A stretch of 49,119 bases of DNA from Liolophura sinensis (lineage: Eukaryota > Mollusca > Polyplacophora > Chitonida > Chitonidae): contig NW_027018268.1 of the NCBI RefSeq assembly GCF_032854445.1, forward strand, positions 1 through 49,119, written 5' to 3'. Both the position numbers and the translations under genes were made by a program. Shown here in pieces: positions 1 to 10,941 of the stretch (its first letter is position 1; each line of letters opens with the position of its first letter). Below the pieces are notes generated by a model. It did not search any database. It was not told the DNA's origin and saw only the letters and a program-made list of their open reading frames with translations.

Positions 1-3000
1 GACTGGTCATTACTATATTCAACTTTTGACTGTAAGTTATGTGCCCTTCTGTAGCCCAGAAGACGTCAAATCTTTGGGCTAAAGCCCATTTAACTCACCC
101 AGCAATTGTCTTACTTCTAAGTCCAAGACAATCTCAATGTCTTTATCTACGTGTAGAAAAACCACACCATTTGTACATAAAAAACACAAGGTACTAGATA
201 CAGTCTGCTGTAAAAAGTACAACTGATCACTGACCCACATCAATAAGGTTCTAATAGATGCAGAATTGGCCCAGGCATCGGCAGCTGTTTAAAAAATTGC
301 AAATTTCCCTGGTTTCCATGGAGTAAGAGCCGTTGCTGGGCACGTGACTATGACATCAATGATCATTCAATTGTCGCTACAGCCAAAAGTATTATTCGGA
401 GAGCAACGCGGTTTGCACCATTCGATTTCTCGTGACAAAATACGTCGGATTAGCCTCTTACCAGCAGCACTGGAACAGTTTTTTCCACTTTTGCATTTTG
501 CCTGGTCTTTTTGTTAATTGAAATCGATACACTGTACTATGCACAATCGCGACTGGTCGTTACTATATTCAACTTTTTACTATACGTTATGTGCCCTTCG
601 GTAGCCCAGAAGACGTCAAATCTTTGGGCTAAGCCCATTTAACTCATCCAGCAATTGTCTTACTTTTAAGTCCAAGACAATCTCAATGTCTTTATCTACG
701 TGTAGAAAAACCACACCATTCGTACATAAAAAAACACAATGTACTAGATACAGTCTGCTGTAAAAAGTACAACTGATCACTGAACCACATCTATAAGGCT
801 CTAATAGATGCGGAATTGGGCCAGGCATCGGCAGCTGTTAAAAAATTGCATATTTCCCTGGTTTCCATTGAGTAAGAGCCGTGCTGGGCACGTGACTATG
901 ACATCAATGATCATTCAATTGTGGCTACAGCCAAAAGTAATGGTCGGAGAGCAACGCGGTTTGCACCATTCGATTTCTCGTGACAAAATACGTCGGAATA
1001 GCCTCTTACCAGCAGCACTGGGAACAGTTTTTTCCACTTTTGCATTTTTGCCTGGTCTTTTTGTTAATTTGAAATCGGATACAATCTACTATGTACAATC
1101 GCGACTGGTCATGACTATATTCAACTTTTGACTATAAGTTATGTGCCCTTCTGTAGCCCAGAAGACGTCAAATCTTTGGGCTAAACCCATTAAACTCACC
1201 CAGCAATTGTCTTACTTCTAAGTCCAAGACAATCTCAATGTCTTTATCTACGTGTAGAAAAACCACACCATTTGTGCATAAAAAAACACAAGGTACTAGA
1301 TACAGTCTGCTGTAAAAAGTACAACTGATCACTGACCCACATCAATAAGGTTCTAAAAGATGCGGAATTGGCCCAGCATCGGCAGCTGTTAAAAAATTGC
1401 AAATTTCCCTGGTTTCCATGGAGTAAGAGCCGTTGCTGGGCACGTGACTATGACATCAATGATCATTCAATGTCGCTACAGCCAAAGTATTGGTCGGAGA
1501 GCAACGCGGTTTGCACCATTCGATTTCTCGTGACAAAATACGTCGATTAGCCTCTTACCAGCAGCACTGTAACAGTTTTTCCACTTTTGCATTTTTGCCT
1601 GGTCTTTTTGTTAATTGAAATCGGATACACTGTACTATGCACAATCGCGACTGGTCGTTACTATATTCAACTTTTAACTATACGTTATGTGCCCTTCGTA
1701 GCCCAGAAGACGTCAAATCTTTGGGCTAAGCCCATTTAACTCATCCAGCAATTGTCTTACTTTAAGTCCAAGACAATCTCAATGTCTTTATCTACGTGTA
1801 GAAAAACCACACCATTTGTACATAAAAAACACAAAGTACTAGATACAGTCTGCTGTAAAAAGTACAACTGATCACTGAACCACATCAATAAGGTTCTAAT
1901 AGATGCGGAATTGGGCCAGGCATCGGCAGCTGTTAAAAAATTGCATATTTCCCTGGTTTCCATGGAGTAAGAGCCGTTGCTGGGCACGTGACTATGACAT
2001 CAATGATCATTCAATTGTCGCTACAGCCAAAAGTATTGGTCGGAGAGCAACGCGGTTTGCACCATTCGATTCTCGTCACAAAATACGTCGGATTAGCCTC
2101 TTACCAGCAGCACTGGAACAGTTTTTCCACTTTTGCATATTTGCCTGGTCTTTTTGTTAATTGAAATCGGATACACTGTACTATGCACAATCGCGACTGG
2201 TCGTTACTATATTCAACTTTTAACTATACGTTATGTGCCCTTCGGTAGCCCAGAAGACGTCAATCTTTGGGCTAAGCCCATTTAACTCATCCAGCAATTG
2301 TCTTACTTTTAAGTCCAAGACAATCTCAATGTCTTTATCTACGTGTAGAAAAACCACACCATTCGTACATAAAAACACAAGGTACTAGATACAGTCTGCT
2401 GTAAAAAGTACAACTGATCACTGACGCACATCAATAAGGTTCTAAAAGATGCGGAATGGCCCAGGCATCGGCAGCTGTTTAAAAAATTGCAAATTTCCCT
2501 GGTTCCATGGAGTAAGAGCCGTTGCTGGGCACGTGACTATGACATCAATGATCATTCAATTGTCGCTACAGCCAAAAGTATTGGTCGAGAGCAACGCGGT
2601 TTGCACCATTCGATTTCTCGTGACAAAATACGTCGGATTAGCCTCTTACCAGCAGCACTGGAACAGTTTTTCCACTTTTGCATTTTTGCCTGGTCTTTTT
2701 GTTAATTTAAAATCGGATACAATCTACTATGTACAATCGCGACTGGTCATTACTATATTCAACTTTTGACTGTAAGTATGTGCCCCTTCTGTACCAGAAG
2801 ACGTCAAATCTTTGGGCTAAGCCTATTTAACTCACCCAGCAATTGTCTTACTTCTAAGTCCAAGACAATCTCAATGTCTTTATCTACGTGTAGAAAAACC
2901 ACACCATTTGTACATAAAAAACACAAGGTACTAGATACAGTCTGCTGTAAAAGTACAACTGATCACTGAACCACATCAATAAGGTTCTAAAAGATGCGGA

Positions 3001-6000
3001 ATTGGCCCAGGCATCGGCAGCTGTTTAAAAAATTGCAAATTTCCCTGGTTTCCATGGAGTAAGAGCCGTTGCTGGCCACGTGACTATGACATCAATGATC
3101 ATTCAATTGTCGCTACAGCCAAAAGTATTGGTCGGAGAGCAACGCGGTTTGCACCATTCGATTTCTCGTGACAAAATACGTCGGATTAGCCTCTTACAGC
3201 AGCACTGGAACAGTTTTTCCACTTTTGCATTTTTGCCTGGTGTTTTTGTTAATTGAAATCGGATACACTGTACTATGCACAATCGCGACTGGTCGTTACT
3301 ATATTCAACTTTTAACTATACGTTATGTGCCCTTCGGTAGCCCAGAAGACGTCAAATCTTTGGGCTAAGCCCATTTAACTCATCCAGCAATTGTCTTACT
3401 TTTAAGTCCAAGACAATCTCAATGTCTTTATCTACGTGTAGAAAAACCACACCATTCGTACATAAAAAAAACAATGTACTAGATACAGTCTGCTGTAAAA
3501 AAGTACAACTGATCACTGACCCACATCAATAAGGTTCTAATAGATGCGGAATTGGGCCAGGCATCGGCAGCTGTTAAAAAATTGCATATTTCCCTGGTTT
3601 CCATGGAGTAAGAGCCGTTGCTGGGCACGTGACTATGACATCAATGATCATTCAATTGTCGCTACAGCCAAAAGTATTAGTCGGAGAGCAACGCAGTTTG
3701 CACCATTCGATTTCTCGTCACAAATACGTCGGATTAGCCTCTTACCAGCAGCACTGGAACAGTTTTTCCACTTTTGCATTTTTGCCCTGGTCTTTTGTTA
3801 ATTGAAATCGGATACACTGTACTATGCACAATCGCGACTGGTCGTTACTATATTCAACTTTTAACTATACGTTATGTGCCCTTCGGTAGCCCAGAAGACG
3901 TCAAATCTTTGGGCTAAGCCCATTTAACTCATCCAGCAATTGTCTTACTTTTAAGTCCAAGACAATCTCAATGTCTTTATCTACGTGTAGAAAAAACCAC
4001 ACCATTCGTACATAAAAAAAACAATGTACTAGATACAGTCTGCTGTAAAAAGTACAACTGATCACTGACCCACATCAATAAGGTTCTAATAGATGCGGAA
4101 TTGGGCCAGGCATCGGCAGCTGTTAAAAAATTGCATATTTCCCTGGTTTCCATGGAGTAAGAGCCGTTGCTGGGCACGTGACTATGACATCAATGATCAT
4201 TCAATTGTCGCTACAGCCAAAAGTATTAGTCGGAGAGCAACGCAGTTTGCACCATTCGATTTCTCGTGACAAAATACGTCGGATTAGCCTCTTACCAGCA
4301 GCACTGGAACAGTTTTTCCACTTTTGCATTTTTGCCTGGTCTTTTTGTTAATTGAAATCGGCTACACTGTACTATGCACAATCGCGACTGGTCGTTACTA
4401 TATTCAACTTTTGACTGTAAGTTATGTGCCCTTCTGTAGCCCAGAAGACGTCAAATCTTTGGGCTAAGCCCATTTAACTCACCCAGCAATTGTCTTACTT
4501 TTAAGTCCAAGACAATCTCAATGTCTTTATCTACGTGTAGAAAAACCACACCATTCGTACATAAAAAAAACAATGTACTAGATACAGTCTGCTGTAAAAA
4601 GTACAACTGATCACTGACCCACATCAATAAGGTTCTAATAGATGCGGAATTGGGCCAGGCATCGGCAGCTGTTAAAAAATTGCATATTTCCCTGGTTTCC
4701 ATGGAGTAAGAGCCGTTGCTGGGCACGTGACTATGACATCAATGATCATTCAATTGTCGCTACAGCCAAAAGTATTAGTCGGAGAGCAACGCAGTTTGCA
4801 CCATTCGATTTCTCGTCACAAAATACGTCGGATTAGCCTCTTACCAGCAGCACTGGAACAGTTTTTCCACTTTTGCATTTTTGCCTGGTCTTTTTGTTAA
4901 TTTAAAATCGGATACAATCTACTATGTACAATCGCGACTGGTCATTACTATATTCAACTTTTGACTGTAAGTTATGTGCCCTTCTGTACCAGAAGACGTC
5001 AAATCTTTGGGCTAAGCCCATTTAACTCACCCAGCAATTGTCTTACTTCTAAGTCCAAGACAATCTCAATGTCTTTATCTACGTGTAGAAAAACCACACC
5101 ATTTGTACATAAAAAACACAAGGTACTAGATACAGTCTGCTGTAAAAAGTACAACTGATCACTGAACCACATCAATAAGGTTCTAAAAGATGCGGAATTG
5201 GCCCAGGCATCGGCAGCTGTTTAAAAAATTGCAAATTTCCCTGGTTTCCATGGAGTAAGAGCCGTTGCTGGGCACGTGACTATGACATCAATGATCATTC
5301 AATTGTCGCTACAGCCAAAAGTATTGGTCGGAGAGCAACGCGGTTTGCACCATTCGATTTCTCGTGACAAAATACGTCGGATTAGCCTCTTACCAGCAGC
5401 ACTGGAACAGTTTTTCCACTTTTGCATTTTTGCCTGGTCTTTTTGTTAATTGAAATCGGATACACTGTACTATGCACAATCGCGACTGGTCGTTACTATA
5501 TTCAACTTTTAACTATACGTTATGTGCCCTTCGGTAGCCCAGAAGACGTCAAATCTTTGGGCTAAGCCCATTTAACTCATCCAGCAATTGTCTTACTTTT
5601 AAGTCCAAGACAATCTCAATGTCTTTATCTACGTGTAGAAAAACCACACCATTTGTGCATAAAAAAAACAATGTACTAGATACAGTCTGCTGTAAAAAGT
5701 ACAACTGATCACTGACCCACATCAATAAGGTTCTAATAGATGCGGAATTGGGCCAGGCATCGGCAGCTGTTAAAAAATTGCATATTTCCCTGGTTTCCAT
5801 GGAGTAAGAGCCGTTGCTGGGCACGTGACTATGACATCAATGATCATTCAATTGTCGCTACAGCCAAAAGTATTAGTCGGAGAGCAACGCAGTTTGCACC
5901 ATTCGATTTCTCGTGACAAAATACGTCGGATTAGCCTCTTACCAGCAGCACTGGAACAGTTTTTCCACTTTTGCATTTTTGCCTGGTCTTTTTGTTAATT

Positions 6001-7133
6001 GAAATCGGATACACTGTACTATGCACAATCGCGACTGGTCGTTACTATATTCAACTTTTAACTATACGTTATGTGCCCTTCGGTAGCCCAGAAGACGTCA
6101 AATCTTTGGGCTAAGCCCATTTAACTCATCCAGCAATTGTCTTACTTTTCAGTCCAAGACAATCTCAATGTCTTTATCTACGTGTAGAAAAACCACACCA
6201 TTTGTACATAAAAAACACAAGGTACTAGATACAGTCTGCTGTAAAAAGTACAACTGATCACTGACCCACATCAATAAGGTTCTAAAAGATGCGGAATTGG
6301 CCCAGGCATCGGCAGCTGTTTAGAAAATTGCAAATTTCCCTGGTTTCCATGGAGTAAGAGCCGTTGCTGGGCACGTGACTATGACATCAATGATCATTCA
6401 ATTGTCGCTACAGCCAAAAGTATTAGTCGGAGAGCAACGCAGTTTGCACCATTCGATTTCTCGTGACAAAATACGTCGGATTAGCCTCTTACCAGCAGCA
6501 CTGGAACAGTTTTTCCACTTTTGCATTTTTGCCTGGTGTTTTTGTTAATTGAAATCGGATACACTGTACTATGCACAATCGCGACTGGTCGTTACTATAT
6601 TCAACTTTTAACTATACGTTATGTGCCCTTCGGTAGCCCAGAAGACGTCAAATCTTTGGGCTAAGCCCATTTAACTCATCCAGCAATTGTCTTACTTTTC
6701 AGTCCAAGACAATCTCAATGTCTTTATCTACGTGTAGAAAAACCACACCATTTGTACATAAAAAACACAAGGTACTAGATACAGTCTGCTGTAAAAAGTA
6801 CAACTGATCACTGACCCACATCAATAAGGTTCTAAAAGATGCGGAATTGGCCCAGGCATCGGCAGCTGTTTAGAAAATTGCAAATTTCCCTGGTTTCCAT
6901 GGAGTAAGAGCCGTTGCTGGGCACGTGACTATGACATCAATGATCATTCAATTGTCGCTACAGCCAAAAGTATTGGTCGGAGAGCAACGCGGTTTGCACC
7001 ATTCGATTTCTCGTCACAAAATACGTCGGATTAGCCTCTTACCAGCAGCACTGGAACAGTTTTTCCACTTTTGCATTTTTGCCTGGTCTTTTTGTTAATT
7101 TGAAATCGGATACAATCTACTATGTACAATCGC
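1..7133 (+). repeat. HOR copy 1, 13 monomers: A B C D E F G G G* F G H H
   Basis: Monomers start at 1, 551, 1103, 1649, 2195, 2741, 3287, 3836, 4386, 4936, 5484, 6033 and 6583. The first six carry the full A-F marker series, including the rare gatgcagaattgg in A and the gctggccacgtg change in F. The next copy repeats both. G* (4386) is a mosaic. The two closing H monomers carry cttttcagtcc and tttagaaaattg; the first also has attagtcgg with acgcagttt. Bases 1 to about 4000 hold many 1-bp indels absent from the matching monomers at 7134 onward. Confidence 0.9.
4386..4935 (+). repeat. Class G monomer with a short internal conversion-like tract
   Basis: The unit starts gactggtcgtta like its G neighbours, switches to A/F-type sequence from gactgtaag (about 4413) through cttctgtag and actcaccc (about 4484), then returns to the G markers cttttaag, aaaaaaaacaatg, attagtcgg and acgcagttt. 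A switch and return within about 70 bp is more like gene conversion than a single crossover. Its 3' end (ttaatttaaaat, caatctactatgtac) is E-like. Confidence 0.75.
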
Positions 7134-10100
7134 GACTGGTCATTACTATATTCAACTTTTGACTGTAAGTTATGTGCCCTTCTGTAGCCCAGAAGACGTC
7201 AAATCTTTGGGCTAAGCCCATTTAACTCACCCAGCAATTGTCTTACTTCTAAGTCCAAGACAATCTCAATGTCTTTATCTACGTGTAGAAAAACCACACC
7301 ATTTGTACATAAAAAACACAAGGTACTAGATACAGTCTGCTGTAAAAAGTACAACTGATCACTGACCCACATCAATAAGGTTCTAATAGATGCAGAATTG
7401 GCCCAGGCATCGGCAGCTGTTTAAAAAATTGCAAATTTCCCTGGTTTCCATGGAGTAAGAGCCGTTGCTGGGCACGTGACTATGACATCAATGATCATTC
7501 AATTGTCGCTACAGCCAAAAGTATTATTCGGAGAGCAACGCGGTTTGCACCATTCGATTTCTCGTGACAAAATACGTCGGATTAGCCTCTTACCAGCAGC
7601 ACTGGAACAGTTTTTCCACTTTTGCATTTTGCCTGGTCTTTTTGTTAATTGAAATCGGATACACTGTACTATGCACAATCGCGACTGGTCGTTACTATAT
7701 TCAACTTTTTACTATACGTTATGTGCCCTTCGGTAGCCCAGAAGACGTCAAATCTTTGGGCTAAGCCCATTTAACTCATCCAGCAATTGTCTTACTTTTA
7801 AGTCCAAGACAATCTCAATGTCTTTATCTACGTGTAGAAAAACCACACCATTCGTACATAAAAAACACAATGTACTAGATACAGTCTGCTGTAAAAAGTA
7901 CAACTGATCACTGAACCACATCTATAAGGCTCTAATAGATGCGGAATTGGGCCAGGCATCGGCAGCTGTTAAAAAATTGCATATTTCCCTGGTTTCCATT
8001 GAGTAAGAGCCGTTGCTGGGCACGTGACTATGACATCAATGATCATTCAATTGTGGCTACAGCCAAAAGTAATGGTCGGAGAGCAACGCGGTTTGCACCA
8101 TTCGATTTCTCGTGACAAAATACGTCGGATTAGCCTCTTACCAGCAGCACTGGAACAGTTTTTCCACTTTTGCATTTTTGCCTGGTCTTTTTGTTAATTT
8201 GAAATCGGATACAATCTACTATGTACAATCGCGACTGGTCATGACTATATTCAACTTTTGACTATAAGTTATGTGCCCTTCTGTAGCCCAGAAGACGTCA
8301 AATCTTTGGGCTAAACCCATTAAACTCACCCAGCAATTGTCTTACTTCTAAGTCCAAGACAATCTCAATGTCTTTATCTACGTGTAGAAAAACCACACCA
8401 TTTGTACATAAAAAACACAAGGTACTAGATACAGTCTGCTGTAAAAAGTACAACTGATCACTGACCCACATCAATAAGGTTCTAAAAGATGCGGAATTGG
8501 CCCAGGCATCGGCAGCTGTTTAAAAAATTGCAAATTTCCCTGGTTTCCATGGAGTAAGAGCCGTTGCTGGGCACGTGACTATGACATCAATGATCATTCA
8601 ATTGTCGCTACAGCCAAAAGTATTGGTCGGAGAGCAACGCGGTTTGCACCATTCGATTTCTCGTGACAAAATACGTCGGATTAGCTTCTTACCAGCAGCA
8701 CTGTAACAGTTTTTCCACTTTTGCATTTTTGCCTGGTCTTTTTGTTAATTGAAATCGGATACACTGTACTATGCACAATCGCGACTGGTCGTTACTATAT
8801 TCAACTTTTAACTATACGTTATGTGCCCTTCGGTAGCCCAGAAGACGTCAAATCTTTGGGCTAAGCCCATTTAACTCATCCAGCAATTGTCTTACTTTTA
8901 AGTCCAAGACAATCTCAATGTCTTTATCTACGTGTAGAAAAACCACACCATTTGTACATAAAAAACACAAAGTACTAGATACAGTCTGCTGTAAAAAGTA
9001 CAACTGATCACTGAACCACATCAATAAGGTTCTAATAGATGCGGAATTGGGCCAGGCATCGGCAGCTGTTAAAAAATTGCATATTTCCCTGGTTTCCATG
9101 GAGTAAGAGCCGTTGCTGGGCACGTGACTATGACATCAATGATCATTCAATTGTCGCTACAGCCAAAAGTATTGGTCGGAGAGCAACGCGGTTTGCACCA
9201 TTCGATTTCTCGTCACAAAATACGTCGGATTAGCCTCTTACCAGCAGCACTGGAACAGTTTTTCCACTTTTGCATATTTGCCTGGTCTTTTTGTTAATTG
9301 AAATCGGATACACTGTACTATGCACAATCGCGACTGGTCGTTACTATATTCAACTTTTAACTATACGTTATGTGCCCTTCGGTAGCCCAGAAGACGTCAA
9401 ATCTTTGGGCTAAGCCCATTTAACTCATCCAGCAATTGTCTTACTTTTAAGTCCAAGACAATCTCAATGTCTTTATCTACGTGTAGAAAAACCACACCAT
9501 TCGTACATAAAAAACACAAGGTACTAGATACAGTCTGCTGTAAAAAGTACAACTGATCACTGACGCACATCAATAAGGTTCTAAAAGATGCGGAAATGGC
9601 CCAGGCATCGGCAGCTGTTTAAAAAATTGCAAATTTCCCTGGTTTCAATGGAGTAAGAGCCGTTGCTGGGCACGTGACTATGACATCAATGATCATTCAA
9701 TTGTCGCTACAGCCAAAAGTATTGGTCGGAGAGCAACGCGGTTTGCACCATTCGATTTCTCGTGACAAAATACGTCGGATTAGCCTCTTACCAGCAGCAC
9801 TGGAACAGTTTTTCCACTTTTGCATTTTTGCCTGGTCTTTTTGTTAATTTAAAATCGGATACAATCTACTATGTACAATCGCGACTGGTCATTACTATAT
9901 TCAACTTTTGACTGTAAGTTATGTGCCCTTCTGTACCAGAAGACGTCAAATCTTTGGGCTAAGCCTATTTAACTCACCCAGCAATTGTCTTACTTCTAAG
10001 TCCAAGACAATCTCAATGTCTTTATCTACGTGTAGAAAAACCACACCATTTGTACATAAAAAACACAAGGTACTAGATACAGTCTGCTGTAAAAAGTACA

Positions 10101-10744
10101 ACTGATCACTGAACCACATCAATAAGGTTCTAAAAGATGCGGAATTGGCCCAGGCATCGGCAGCTGTTTAAAAAATTGCAAATTTCCCTGGTTTCCATGG
10201 AGTAAGAGCCGTTGCTGGCCACGTGACTATGACATCAATGATCATTCAATTGTCGCTACAGCCAAAAAGTATTGGTCGGAGAGCAACGCGGTTTGCACCA
10301 TTCGATTTCTCGTGACAAAATACGTCGGATTAGCCTCTTACCAGCAGCACTGGAACAGTTTTTCCACTTTTGCATTTTTGCCTGGTGTTTTTGTTAATTG
10401 AAATCGGATACACTGTACTATGCACAATCGCGACTGGTCGTTACTATATTCAACTTTTAACTATACGTTATGTGCCCTTCGGTAGCCCAGAAGACGTCAA
10501 ATCTTTGGGCTAAGCCCATTTAACTCATCCAGCAATTGTCTTACTTTTAAGTCCAAGACAATCTCAATGTCTTTATCTACGTGTAGAAAAACCACACCAT
10601 TCGTACATAAAAAAAACAATGTACTAGATACAGTCTGCTGTAAAAAGTACAACTGATCACTGACCCACATCAATAAGGTTCTAATAGATGCGGAATTGGG
10701 CCAGGCATCGGCAGCTGTTAAAAAATTGCATATTTCCCTGGTTT

Positions 10745-10796
10745 CCATGGAGTAAGAGCCGTTGCTGGGCACGTGACTATGACATCAATGATCATT
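10745..10796. other. Palindrome cluster: ccatgg, cacgtg, aatgatcatt
   Basis: Three perfect palindromes lie within 52 bp: ccatgg (10745-10750), the E-box-like cacgtg (10770-10775) and the 10-bp aatgatcatt (10787-10796). Almost all monomers keep cacgtg and aatgatcatt; exceptions are ggcaagtgac at about 37543 and gcacgtcac at about 39195. B units and a few others have ccattg for ccatgg. The cacgtg core is the known target of bHLH and bHLH-ZIP proteins, but nothing here shows binding, and short palindromes arise by chance. Confidence 0.4.
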
Positions 10797-10907
10797 CAAT
10801 TGTCGCTACAGCCAAAAGTATTAGTCGGAGAGCAACGCAGTTTGCACCATTCGATTTCTCGTGACAAAATACGTCGGATTAGCCTCTTACCAGCAGCACT
10901 GGAACAG

Positions 10908-10941
10908 TTTTTCCACTTTTGCATTTTTGCCTGGTCTTTTT
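10908..10941. other. Clustered T-tracts, candidate bent DNA
   Basis: Four runs of 4-5 T lie in 34 bp, their centres about 8.5, 7.5 and 13 bp apart, and the segment is kept in every complete monomer (cacttttgc, catttttgcc, gtctttttg). Phased A/T-tracts can curve DNA and are common in satellites. The spacing here is only roughly helical, so curvature is a guess. Confidence 0.3.

Noticed and set aside
10507-10517. gggctaagccc as a transcription terminator hairpin
   Set aside because: The stem is only 5 bp with a 1-base loop and no U-tract follows directly. It recurs as part of the satellite with no gene upstream.
10835-10860. tRNA-like B-box in accattcgatttctcg, suggesting a SINE or tRNA origin
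   Set aside because: It fits only part of the GWTCRANNC core, and no A-box or cloverleaf could be placed upstream at a suitable distance.
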